Source: Chara braunii (lineage: Eukaryota > Streptophyta > Charophyceae > Charales > Characeae). From it: DNA of 21,191 nucleotides. Positions within the stretch are counted from its first letter, which is position 1. The number at the start of each line of letters is the position of its first letter. A program made the position numbers and the translations under genes. The stretch covers positions 1,488,438 to 1,509,628 of the forward strand of contig BFEA01000307.1 of the NCBI GenBank assembly GCA_003427395.1, in the 5' to 3' direction. The notes below the pieces were generated by a model, which saw only the letters and a list, made by a program, of their open reading frames with translations, did not search any database and had not been told where the DNA came from. Below are positions 7,499 to 16,940 of the stretch, piece after piece.

Positions 7499-8462
7499 CG
7501 CCAGACAACACTAAGTGAAGGGAGAGTGGTGGATATTTTTGATACGTCGAAGGGTTCGCCGTCAACGTCGGTGAAGGGGGAAAATTGTTGAGTGACTATT
7601 GCGGCAGTACGACATGCGACAATAGAGGTATTGACAATAATCTGTCAGTTGGACCAGGCTTGTCACGGCGGAGCGGCACGACGATTTTTTTTTGTGTGTG
7701 CGCGCCGTAACAAGGTCATTGGCATTAGTCCCGTCAGATTTTTGGGGACAGGCGAGGCCTGTGAGTAGGACGGGTGATGCCGACATAACTGACACTCGCG
7801 GTTTTTTTTTTTTGTGTGAGGCTTGGTATAAGTGGTCTTGGCGGGCGTCGTCATCAGGTATAGTGCGGGACCATTTGGGACTACCTGGGACCAATTGAGA
7901 CTAACGTGGGACCCGTGGATTCTTTTGGAGTGTGTGCAGCTCGCCGTTTTCACAATTGGGCCCACCCCGTATGGTACGTGTGAATGGAGAGTGAATCGAG
8001 GCAATTGGTCGGCCCGGGGCTTACCTCAGTACTACGGTTTTCTTCGGCGACATGTATACTTTACTTGGCGTTCTTGAGTAAGCCAGGGCGCGTTCGGCAC
8101 CACTTCACTCAAGGTCAGTCAGTTTGATTAATATAGATTCCTTTCCACATATGTGTGAACCCGCACTTTGTTTGACCTTGTTTGTTTTGAATGTTCAAAA
8201 GAAAAGGTTGAGTAAAGCGTGTGTGGTCATGCATGTAAACAGTGGGATCTGACGGGAGTATGGGTTACTGGATTTTCTACACCTGTTGGTTGTTTTTGTG
8301 TGTGCAGGTAAGTAAAAAAAAATGCTTGAAAATGAGATTGATTTTCTCTATTGAAGAAAAAAAAAAATGATTGTCTTCCTTTCTCTTTTCACTTGTCTGC
8401 ATGTCAAAAACGAATGTTAATTCTGTGTGTACCATAAAATAAATTTTATTAAAAAAAAAAAG
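7499..8462. other. Anonymous intergenic-type DNA
   Basis: No gene recognised. It contains two T-runs followed by GTGTG (near 7685 and 7802), the decamer repeat at 7867-7912, and a poly-A tract before the 161-bp tandem repeat. Open frames of up to about 110 codons overlap one another on both strands without motifs. Confidence 0.4.
7867..7912. repeat. Decamer repeat, GGGAC every 10 bp
   Basis: GGGAC or GAGAC begins at 7867, 7877, 7887, 7897 and 7908. The units are GGGACCATTT, GGGACTACCT, GGGACCAATT, GAGACTAACG and, after one extra base, GGGACCCGT. The period of 10,10,10,11 bp matches one turn of DNA, so it could present sites on one helix face, or it may just be a young minisatellite. Confidence 0.6.
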
Positions 8463-8775
8463 ATAAGGCCAAACGGACTTGGTATTTTTCCTTAGAATTA
8501 ACCATTTTTATCCCGAGTGACCTTATCTACCTATACTTGTCCAAATGATTCTCATCCTCTATCATCTCAGACTCTTTTTCGTCCAAATTACCTTGAGTTT
8601 AAAAAACAAAAACAATAAAAAAAATAAGGTCAAACGGACTTGGTATTTTTCCTTATAATTAACCTTTTTTATCCCAAATGACCTTATCTACCTATACTTT
8701 TCCAAATGATTCTCATCCTCTATCATCTCTGACTCTTTTTCATCCAAATTACCTTGAGTTTAGAAAACAAAAACC
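8463..8775. repeat. 161-bp tandem duplication
   Basis: ATAAGGCCAAACGGACTTGG (8463) and ATAAGGTCAAACGGACTTGG (8624) start two units. They share CCTTATCTACCTATACTT, CCAAATGATTCTCATCCTC and CCAAATTACCTTGAGTTTA, each ending in an A-rich tract. The second unit stops near 8775. The units are about 95% identical by eye. Confidence 0.92.
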
Positions 8776-10100
8776 ACTAAAACCTACTTGCTGTGAACAC
8801 ATTCTCTTTCTTCAGGAAGCATTCGGGGCGGGGGTTCGTTGCTTTAGGAGTTGACCCTGTTATCGACCCAGAATGAACCGTTTCTATGGGGGGGGGTATT
8901 TTGCCGATTCGGTGGAGACGGTCCGACTTCTAAGATCCGAGTTTTATGCTCGGGCGAGGAGGAGGAGTACCCAATACCACTTCCTAGAGAAAGAGACATG
9001 CAACACTTCAAGCAATGCACCTAATAAAGAATCATCCGCAAAGTAGTCTGTTATCTAATAAGATTAAAAATGTGTGAAGACAAATGTGTGTGCCTAATTT
9101 TAAGTTGGCGGTAGGACGGAATAAATGACTTTGGCATCGCGTCCCATCAAGTCAAAACTAAGGCAATCGATTACCTTGTTGGTTGCTTCAATGTTATTAT
9201 CGGTAGTCAACTCCTTATTGACAGTTGTATAATTGGTTTGTGGAGTTCGACCAGGGGTGGTTGAATTTTATTTTAATCTTGTATTATTGGATGTATCGTA
9301 TGATAATTCGGATTCTTTTAGTTATCATTTCAGACTGGGTATATTCCTATTGACTACGGTCGACTCTTTTTGGTGTAGCTTTCTTTTGACTGTATATGTA
9401 AGAGACTAAGATGAATTGTGGTTTCATGCTTGGTTGAAATCATCCTAGTTCACCGACGCTTGTTCCGTACTTAGGAGATCAACGCCCTAAGGAGCGGACA
9501 ACATTCGGGTCCACTTGGCGTTAACCACACGTATCTATACTACAACAAACGAGCAAACGCCCTCGATTGATCTACCTCTGCAATTGCATCTAAAAGTTTC
9601 GCACGTGGGTCAGTAGCTTGGTAGGGATACGCCCCTAAGGGTGGTGACAACCCCTTAGGGAAGGCAAGTTGTGTCCTGCGGGAACCTATCCTGCCGTAGG
9701 GGACCGCGAGATGTACAGTTGGCGCATCCGGCTAGAGCGGCGAAGAGACGGCGTGAATGCGACCGTCTCGGTTGTTCGCTGTGTTAATTATGCGTCGTCC
9801 CCGAATTATCTATTGGTTATGTTTTGTTTAACTTCTGCGTGACATGGTCGGGAAGGCTCCCGCCTTTTGCAAAAAGGCTTTGCAAAAAGGCGGGAAGCGA
9901 TGCGCTCAACAACTTAAATGATTAATTTAGGATCGCTCTTATTCCATGTCCCTTGGGATGTTAACCTTCAAACCTCAAATTGACGGCCCAATGGCCTCTC
10001 CATTAGTCCCTAAGTGTGGGTAGTACCCATAACGTTCGGGTAGCAAAGCTTACACTTGTTCAATAGTTCGTCGTGACTTTCTTCCTTGTACCTTTCCACT
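8776..10100. other. Anonymous DNA with several strong hairpins
   Basis: No gene recognised and no open frame of note. Clear inverted repeats are: TCCG..CTTAGG with CCTAAG..CGGA (9464-9498); CCCTAAGGGT with ACCCCTTAGGG (9633-9660, one bulge); GAGACGG with CCGTCTC (9745-9769); and TCCCGCCTTTTGC with GCAAAAAGGCGGGA (9858-9895). The last carries a direct repeat TTTGCAAAAAGGC in its loop and right arm. A run of nine G lies near 8889. Confidence 0.5.
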
Positions 10101-11219
10101 CGAATTGAAAGAGTTGCCAACATTTTTTCAATACTCAATTTTACTTTATAATGAAAAATATAAATTTATTTTTTTGTGGCTTTTACAATTGAGGTTGAAT
10201 AAAAGTTATAAAAAATCAATATATAAATATTATAAAATAGGAACATGTTACAAAAATATCTTAGTTGTCCCAGACCTTTGTTCTTTAAACCACTCAACTA
10301 GTAAACTTTTTATTTAAAATAATATTTTTTACTCAGTCAATACAACAACATAAAACATACACATGCTAATGACATACACCAATGAGTTTATTTGTCAAAT
10401 TAGCGCGTATCGTTATCTTATAATTATATCGTATCATCCTACAAATAATCAGTGTAGCTACACCAATTGTCATCTTATCATGCCCACAAAACCCTTGTCC
10501 TTCAAATATAACAATGAACAATCAAATTTTACAACTATTTATTTTATGTATAAGTTTTTCCCTGTTTCTCTTGATGTTTTTTTTATGGCGAAGATTCAAG
10601 TTGGATACACTTCTTATAATAGGGATAAAAAAAAAAAAAAAAGTCACGATTATACATTGTTGGTTAAACATCAAACCTTCAACCAACAATTAAACAACTA
10701 ATGACTTCCGAGTCGTATAATTGAGGGCAAAAATAACATGATTAGCATACAATGATAGGTTCGAAACTCATCGGCCCCTGCAATAAACCTTTGTTATAAT
10801 GCCTTGGATAGACCATAAATGAATGAAATACCTTTTCAAAGATAATTAATTTTTTATATATATGAAGTTACATCTCTTTGCTTTTCAACTAAGGAATAAG
10901 CATTAATGGGGAAGAGACAAATAGCGAATAAATTTTATGTACCTCAATCATCCACATTTCAAACATTTTATGCGTGTGCTTGGTTCTACCTTGTCACTGT
11001 TGGCCCAAAAATTGATAAAAGGTCTTGGAAGAGGAATTTCATAAGCCGCTCGATCTTGAAGATTTGAGGGTGCTTAATAGGTTTGGCCACAAGTGGTGAG
11101 GAACTTGTTGCAAGATCATCTTTTAGACGCCTTTCATGGTTGAAATAGTTGCGAATTGTTTTGTAGAAAAACTCATACTAACCATACCTTGAATGGTGAT
11201 TTCTTTTAAAAAAAAATGA
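10101..11219. other. AT-rich anonymous DNA
   Basis: This is a strongly AT-rich stretch with A and T runs (16 A near 10627) and no structured repeat that I can see. Open frames (70 and 112 codons) are rich in Tyr, Ile, Lys and Asn as expected from composition and have no motifs. Confidence 0.5.
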
Positions 11220-12277
11220 TTATGGTGTAATGACCTGCCATAACACAGACTGAGAACACTGCTGATTTATCAATCCTGCCAATGGAATGGATGCCTTACT
11301 GAGATTTTCGCATTCTATAGAGTTTTCTAAGTCTGTGTCTGTGCGCGTGTTTGGTGACCTACGTGCATGTCTAAGTGTTTGTCGGCATGAGTGTATGTGT
11401 GACCCGCAAGGGTACTTGCTTGTTGGGAGGCCCGTAGGACCGATACTTACTTGTGGCCGTGACATTGAGGGTTGCAGCAGGAAAAACACTCAATTAACAG
11501 GTAGGTTGGTACCACCAAGTAGAAGTAGATTTGTTGGGTACTCGAGGCCGAGCAGAAGAAGACAAAGTTGGCATATTTAAAGGCCCAGTAGCGGTAGGCA
11601 GGTCTAGGCGGGTACCAATCCACCCAGTCTTAGTCTCGGGCCTATACAGGCAATATCAGAGTCTGCAATTATGTTTCCCTCCGGAAAGGGAGGAGGTACC
11701 GGTTGCTTGGGAGGCCGAGTGGCCTGGAAGTCACCGTTTAGAAAGCAAGTATGCCGCTTTATCTTGAGGCTAGACGAAGAGCCCAACCTCATTCGTGTGT
11801 CAAATTTAGCGACACACTGCTGGAGCGCTTACTACTATAGCGCTGCGGGGAGGAAGAAGCTCGGGAGCTTTCACCTTGGTTATTGTGGAGCTCTACCGGT
11901 AGGAGGAGGGAGAAGAGGATCAAGGAGAAGAGTGGCGGGGTACCTACCTGACTATGGTGGACACTGTCTTCATCACCTTGTTAGGCGCTGCATCCGGAAG
12001 GCCCCAGTTGGGGTAGTGTCGCATCAAGGAAGCTCGGGGCAGAGTCAGGCATGGTGGTTGAATGGGCAGCGACATAGCTGCTTTGGGTTGTCCTTTGCAC
12101 ATGAAGGCAACGACATAGCTGCTTCGGGTTGCCCTTTGAAGAAGAGGGTAGAGCCCTAAGTAGTCCGCCATAGCCTCGCCCTACATGAAGAGGAAGAGGA
12201 AGGGTGGTCATGGCTATGGTGGACCTCATGTTGTGCTTGCAATAGAAGAGGGATTCAGATATTGATTTTGGTTCAAC
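11220..12277. other. Anonymous GC-richer DNA with short repeats
   Basis: A 162-codon forward open frame (11671-12159) lies here, but its translation shows no family features and overlapping frames on the other strand are equally open. Short perfect hairpins occur: GTGTGTC/GACACAC (about 11794-11817) and AGCGCT/AGCGCT (about 11825-11842). GGCAGCGACATAGCTGCTT (12065) is directly repeated 41 bp later as GGCAACGACATAGCTGCTT. I call no gene. Confidence 0.4.
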
Positions 12278-12797
12278 CATTCAACATTATTATTGTTATG
12301 TCTTGTTTGAATACGAGGGGAGGAGATAAGAAGGAGGAGAGTGGTTGGTGAAGGAGAAAAGCATTGTCATTGGCCTATGCTGGAGTTCATCATCTTCTTC
12401 TTCTTTCTTTCTTCTTCTTTTTCTTCTTTTTCTTCTTCTTCTTTTCCCCTTTCTTCTCTCAAATTCATTCATTTCTTTTTGCAAGTGGACGACATTGTGC
12501 TTTCTGGTGAATGTGCTCTTTGAAATTGGCAGGATCGTGACAAAGTCATTCAACTTTATTATTGTTATTTCTTGTTTGAATAAGAGGGGAGGAGATAAGA
12601 AGGAGGAGAGTGGTTGGCGAAAGAAAAGAGCATTGTCATTGACCCATGCTGGAGTACATCATCTTCTTTTTCTTTCTTTCTTCTTCTTCTTCTTCTTTTC
12701 CCCTCTCTCCTCTCAAATTCATTCATTTTTTTGGAAGTGGACGACATCGTGCTTTCCAGTGAATTTGTACTCTGAAATTAGCAGGATCATGAAACGG
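12278..12797. repeat. 269-bp tandem duplication with TTC-rich centre
   Basis: CATTCAAC..TTATTATTGTTAT starts both units (12278 and 12547). Both continue GAGGGGAGGAGATAAGAAGG, GCATTGTCATTG, a TTC/TTTTTC-rich block, CTCAAATTCATTCATTT and AAGTGGACGACAT, ending GCAGGATC.TGA. The TTC tracts (about 12390-12440 and 12663-12705) differ in length. Ser/Phe- and Arg/Lys-rich frames across it are by-products. Confidence 0.92.
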
Positions 12798-12829
12798 TTT
12801 TCACCTTTTAGCAGTGGCAGATGCAGTAC

Positions 12830-12970
12830 CCAGGGTTCGATCCCTAGACCTCACCCTACCCATGTACAATATCTGTGTAGACCCCGAGAATTGAACCTGT
12901 GACCTGTGTATTCGTAGGCAGTTGGTAGGCCTGTCGTAGGTCCATAGACAGCAGGGGTTCGATCTGTAGG
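12830..12970. repeat. tRNA B-box-like motifs (possible SINE relics)
   Basis: GGGTTCGATCCC (near 12834) and GGGGTTCGATCTG (near 12956) resemble T-arm/B-box sequences in forward orientation. GAGAATTGAACC (near 12887) is the same motif in reverse. No complete tRNA folds around any of them. Fragments of tRNA-derived elements are the most likely source. Confidence 0.35.
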
Positions 12971-13640
12971 TCTATAGCGTAGGAGTCTTAGTGAGTTCCA
13001 GAAGCTTAGTTGTAGACCTTCTAGAAGGTAGGCAAGTGGGCAAGTGGTGAGGCAAGTGGTGGACTAAACCGCAGTGCAACAGCAATACAACGTCGATAGG
13101 ATAGCGGTGAGTGCACAGTCAGTCAACAGAGGGTCAAGTCAGTCCCAGTCCGGTCCAGCAAGTACCACAGGGGGACTGTGAGCATCAAGGGCCGATGGCA
13201 AAGGGCAAACCCACGAGTTTCTGAAGTATAAATCAAGAGGCAGGGCCCAGCCATTCATTCATTCCTGCGTGAGCCATGCGGAAGCGCTGCCAGTGCCTGC
13301 CACAGCGACTTGTGCAAGGAGGTCTGCAAATGATCCCGGAGGACGCAGTGGGCTAGAGAGGGGGAGTTAGCATAGCGATAGGTTAGATGCAGCGATAGCT
13401 GCCATAGCTGTAGTTAGTAGTGAGTGTGTGTGTGTGTCGCGTGTAAGTGCAGAGTGTTGCGTGTAGGACATCCAGGGTGATCCAGAGTGCGAACAGTGAG
13501 TTGTGTGGGCGCACAGTCACCATAGCCAATAGGAAGAGAACTCTTATCTGGTTAAGATATCTTCGAGTACTATGTGGGCGCATGTCGCCAGTTTACTGTT
13601 TCGTTATTTGCATGCATGTCAAAGTGCGAATAAGCCGAGT
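12971..13640. other. Anonymous DNA with repeated CAAGTGG/CAGTC words
   Basis: Short repeated words (GGCAAGTGG, CAGTCAGTC) and a TG-rich patch near 13423-13438 are seen. No gene is recognised. A TATA-like site lies at 13227-13233. Confidence 0.35.
13227..13233 (+). promoter_or_regulatory. Possible TATA box
   Basis: TATAAAT lies in a locally GC-richer context and is followed about 25 bp on by CCATTCATTCATTCC. It could be a promoter of a transposon or transcript, but no downstream gene supports it. Confidence 0.2.
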
Positions 13641-14630
13641 CTGATTGCAATCGTAACAATGGTAAAAAAATTGCATCACTTTTTTCTTTTGCTACCAGTA
13701 AGTCCTCATTGTTTTGGTTTAATTGGTCAGAATCGGAATAAGTTGCAGTATAATGGGTTCTCGTGTCTTTATTCTCAACCATAATATTGTGGTAGACAGG
13801 GCTCATATATCTATTCACATCTCTAAGGATGTCGTATAGTGAATTCGTTGGTATATGTTAAACCGTGTCGCCTCCCGACAGTGAAACTTCAAGGAAATTG
13901 GTGTTACAAGTTGATGAGGGTTACAAGTACCATAGTGTGGACAACCACAAAAGTGGTAAAAGTAAAAAATACATTGAATTTCCGCTACGAATAATTTTTT
14001 GATCAAAAATATTTTATTTTATTTTATTATGATAATATTAAAGACCAAATTTACAGGCCTTCAAATTTCTAATTTTTTTTCACTCATTCTTTTATTTTGT
14101 ATGTCAAATTGTTTCTATGAAATTATAGTAGGTTTTCCATGAACCCACAAGTGACAACAAAAATATGAAAAATGCACTAAATCAGTATGATGACTTATTT
14201 CACAACGTTTTTTTTCTCATTAATTTTTTTTTTTATGGAAAGATTATTGACCAGTCCACATAATCTTAAAATTTTTATATTTTTTATGTATTATTTTAAG
14301 CGACAAAATCATCAAAGTTCATGCTTGAACTCAAATTTGCAGGACTAAGGGAAGTAGTGGGTTGATGTTAACATAAATGAGTTTCCTGTATGAAAAACGC
14401 CAAAGTTCACATTTTCCCATACCCTGTAACGAAGGGTCGTCACTCCGTGAAAACAAAATAATTCTTAACTCAAGTAAATGTCAAAATTTGAGTGTTGGGG
14501 GGAGTAATGGTTTGATGTTAAGGTGACATAAATTATTGAGGTAGGTGACCGACGACTGAGGGGTATACAGGGGGTGCAAGTTTTACAATGAGTGGTTCTT
14601 CCTGTTTTTTAAGAATGATCGACAACTAAT
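13641..14630. other. AT-rich anonymous DNA
   Basis: No gene recognised. A local direct repeat links AGTAGTGGGTTGATGTTAAC (near 14353) with AGTAATGGTTTGATGTTAAG (near 14502), both followed by ACATAAAT. CAACTAAT at 14623-14630 is the left target duplication of the MITE that follows. Confidence 0.45.
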
Positions 14631-14797
14631 CTAAGCTACCAGAGTGGCCCGGGGTCACTTGCCCGACCGGGCCAAAAAAATTAAAAAAAATAAAAATAAA
14701 AATAATATTTTTAAACTTTTATTTTTATTTTAAAATTGGTAAAGATCCTTGCACGGGCTGGCCACCCGGGACCCGGGCGGCCCGACTGGTAGCCTAG
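14631..14797 (+). mobile_element. Complete 167-bp hAT-like MITE with 8-bp target duplication
   Basis: The left end CTAAGCTACCAG and the reverse complement of the right end CTAGGCTACCAG form terminal inverted repeats. They extend loosely through GC-rich blocks (GGCCCGGGGTC; CCCGGGTCCCGGG). The centre is AT-rich and includes ATTTTAAAATTGGTAAAG. CAACTAAT occurs directly outside both ends (14623-14630 and 14798-14805), a perfect 8-bp duplication as known for hAT elements. It has no coding capacity, so it would depend on a transposase elsewhere. A truncated copy lies at 285-387. Confidence 0.85.
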
Positions 14798-14805
14798 CAA
14801 CTAAT

Positions 14806-15385
14806 AGATTAGAGTACGGACCCTTGAAAAGCATAACACTTGTCCTACATTGTGGCTGAAGGCCTTAAAAGGCACTTAAAGTCATAAAAGGGCAAAGTTT
14901 TTATGTCGTCCAATCTCAAAGGTCTAATGAGTTGCGTTTCTCTCCTCCCTACAGTAGACTCAGACAATCTAGGTGGTGAAAAATTTTAAGGTTGTCGGGC
15001 ATTTATAAATAGGGTTAAGAAGTCGTTTTAGTTACGTAGTGACCGGTGTTTCATGCCACAACGGACAACCAACAACTATTGTTTGTGCCTTGGAAAATGC
15101 AGGATCGGTGGTGCTATGATTGAATACCGAAAAGAAGGTTAAAAACCCTGGTAGAGCACAATTCTTTTAGGTTGCCCTATCTTTAAGATTATACGGTAGC
15201 TAGTAGGCTTGGACATGGGTGATCAACAACTTGTTACCAGTGTCGGGCATACCGACTTTTGTGATTTTCCTTAAGCGTAATAATTGATGGAAAAAATAAA
15301 ACAATTCATAAATACAAATCGCATAAATAATCTAAAGAAAATAATTAACAAAAATGTTTATGTATAATAAAAACTGTGTAGCACG
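14806..15385. other. Anonymous DNA
   Basis: No gene or repeat recognised. TATAAATAGGG at 15004-15014 resembles a TATA box, and GTCGGGCAT occurs just before it and again near 15243, but nothing downstream supports a promoter. Confidence 0.35.
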
Positions 15386-15430
15386 GCGAACGTGTTCGCG
15401 CGAACAGCTCATGAACATGTTCGGACGAAC
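15386..15430. repeat. Cluster of CGAAC/GTTCG palindromes
   Basis: Within 45 bp there are CGAACGTGTTCG (hairpin arms CGAAC/GTTCG), the perfect palindromes TTCGCGCGAA and GAACATGTTC, and a further CGAAC. Similar GTTCG-rich palindromes occur in subterminal regions of plant transposons as I recall, but I cannot assign this one. Confidence 0.45.
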
Positions 15431-15454
15431 ATAATTTTTTTTTTCGTAAAAATA

Positions 15455-15505
<51 letters not shown>

Positions 15506-15531
15506 GTATATATATATATATATATATATAT
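15455..15531. repeat. (TATC)n followed by (TA)n microsatellite
   Basis: About twelve TATC units with one TTTATC interruption run into about thirteen TA units. Further TA runs occur at 15548-15560 and 15651-15667, bracketing the hammerhead-element fragment. Confidence 0.95.
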
Positions 15532-15562
15532 TAACGATATACATTTATATATATATATAAAC

Positions 15563-15650
15563 TCCGACGAAACAGTTTGTCACAACCCCTCGTTTGTTGT
15601 CCTCTTCTCTCTCTCTGCCTACGGTTTACCGGGCAGATTTGTTTGTCACG
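15563..15650 (+). repeat. Fragment of the hammerhead-ribozyme element (copy A)
   Basis: It starts inside ribozyme stem II (CTCCGAC) and carries the conserved GAAAC and the 3' strand of stem III (CAGTTTGTC). It continues ACAACCCCTCGTTTGTTGTC, the CT-rich block and TGCCTACGGTTTACCGGGCA, as in the other copies. The 5' half of the ribozyme is missing, replaced by a TA repeat. This copy preserves the canonical GAAA that two of the fuller copies have lost. Confidence 0.75.
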
Positions 15651-16110
15651 ATATATATATATATATACAAAGTCACCAGCCCGTAAGTACGGAGGTCCCC
15701 GGCAGACCTCCGTACGTACGGGCGTTCCGGGTCCCGTACGGGGTCCAAACCAGACGGCGTTTGGCCCCTGCCACAAATTATTTCGGGGCCTAAAAATAAT
15801 TGGTTTTTTTTTGAATTGTTTTTTTGTGAATTCTCTATGACGTGAGGTACATGCCTGTAAATTTTCAAGTCATTTGGCTGAGCCAAATAAGAATTAAAAA
15901 TCGCCAAAGATGGCGGTGTCAAAACGTGCTCGCCCTTGTATTTTTTCACTTTTTACTTTTTGCTTTCACTTTAGTTCGGGGTCTAAACAATTTTATTATT
16001 TTTTGAAACTTTTGTAGTGGGTTTTGAAACTTTAGTTCAGGGTCTAAACAATTTTATTATTTAGCTATGCCAAAAAAAAATGAAAAATCGCCAAAGATGG
16101 CGGTGTCGAA
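15651..16110 (+). repeat. Family R dispersed repeat, copy 2
   Basis: A TA microsatellite leads into CACCAGCC and an 18-bp hairpin with one mismatch (15680-15697 with 15705-15722). A second hairpin pairs GGGGTCCAAAC (15740-15750) with GTTTGGCCCC (15759-15768). Then come the T-run, GAATTCTCTATGACGTGAGG, ATTTTCAAGTCATTTGGCTG and the GCCAAAGATGGCGGTGTC block, the last occurring twice (near 15903 and 16091). Confidence 0.8.
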
Positions 16111-16203
16111 AACATTCTCGCACACTCACTAAATTTAATTCTCTTTTTATTTTTATTTATTTTAACAAAAGATTCATTCGATTTTCCTTTTTTTTTTTTT
16201 TTG

Positions 16204-16405
16204 TTGATTGATTGATTGATTAATTGATTGGTTGGTGGGGGAGGGGTTGCCCCACCCCCACGACCACGGGCGCACACACACACACACGCACACACCAGCT
16301 GTCCCGCGCGCGGGCGAAGGCACAGCGGGGGCACACTCACACACATAGATATTCTCTCTCTCTCTCTCACACACACACAAGTGCGCTGTCCGCGCAGCGG
16401 CAGCA

Positions 16406-16449
<44 letters not shown>

Positions 16450-16490
16450 TCACTCACTCACAATCAATCGATCAATCAATCAATCAAACC
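16204..16490. repeat. Microsatellite fold-back: (GATT)n ... (AATC)n
   Basis: GATT units (16204-16232) and complementary AATC units (16461-16487) flank a GC-rich core. The core contains the hairpin GTGGGGGAGGGG/CCCCACCCCCAC (11 of 12 pairs, loop TTG, near 16234-16260), several CA runs (16272-16295, 16411-16446) and a CT run. It can fold on itself over about 285 bp. His/Thr- and Cys/Val-rich frames are by-products. Confidence 0.8.
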
Positions 16491-16751
16491 CATTTTTTGA
16501 AGTTTTATCTTTATTTATTTTCAAATTTTGCAACTGATTTTTTTTAAAACACCTCATACCCCTACAAAAAACAGCAATTCATTTCTCTAAAAATACAGGT
16601 GAAATCAGGGACTATATATCTCATGATAAAAAATGCAAAAAAAAAAATCCAACTTTTTTTTAAATGTATTTTTTAATTTTCTTTAAATCGAATTTAGTTT
16701 TTGATTTTTTAAAAATCCTAAACAAAGTCGGATTCCAAAAAACAAAATATG
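16491..16751. other. AT-rich spacer
   Basis: A/T-rich sequence with many short A and T runs. Nothing recognisable. Confidence 0.5.
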
Positions 16752-16776
16752 GGGTTGTAGGGCTTCCCTACAACCC
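16752..16776. repeat. Perfect 11-bp hairpin
   Basis: GGGTTGTAGGG pairs perfectly with CCCTACAACCC around a 3-base CTT loop, followed by a TA microsatellite (about 16783-16799). It resembles an intrinsic terminator in shape, but no gene precedes it. Confidence 0.6.
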
Positions 16777-16837
16777 AATAAATATATATATATATATATT
16801 TTTTAACCTATTATTTAATTCAAAAAAATTCTGGTAA

Positions 16838-16930
16838 AATCGGATCCGCGACGCGGACCAGGTCGATCGCGAACGCGGCCGCATCTACGTCCGCCATCCG
16901 AGATCGGACCCGCGGAAGCGTCCGCGGGTG
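16838..16930. other. GC-rich island with rare palindromic sites
   Basis: Set in AT-rich DNA, this stretch contains GGATCC, CGATCG, TCGCGA, GCGGCCGC and CCGCGG, a near direct repeat ATCGGATCCGCG / ATCGGACCCGCG, and a perfect 9-bp hairpin ACCCGCGGA/TCCGCGGGT (16908-16929). It could be a natural GC-rich repeat. A vector polylinker is possible but no known polylinker order is evident. Confidence 0.5.
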
Positions 16931-16940
16931 TTTCATAGGT

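Noticed and set aside
11671-12159. 162-codon forward open frame
   Set aside because: There are no domain features, equally long overlapping minus-strand frames exist, and the region contains hairpins and a short direct repeat. It could be revisited with blastx, but I cannot support a gene.
12345-12902. 185-codon forward open frame
   Set aside because: It spans both units of a 269-bp tandem duplication and their TTC tracts; the Ser/Phe runs come from the microsatellite.
16752-16776. Bacterial rho-independent terminator
   Set aside because: The hairpin is perfect, but no gene lies upstream, no T-run follows directly, and the window is eukaryotic in character.
16838-16930. Cloning-vector polylinker
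   Set aside because: Several common restriction sites cluster here but not in a recognisable vector order, and the library type gives no reason for vector. Left open as a check against UniVec.
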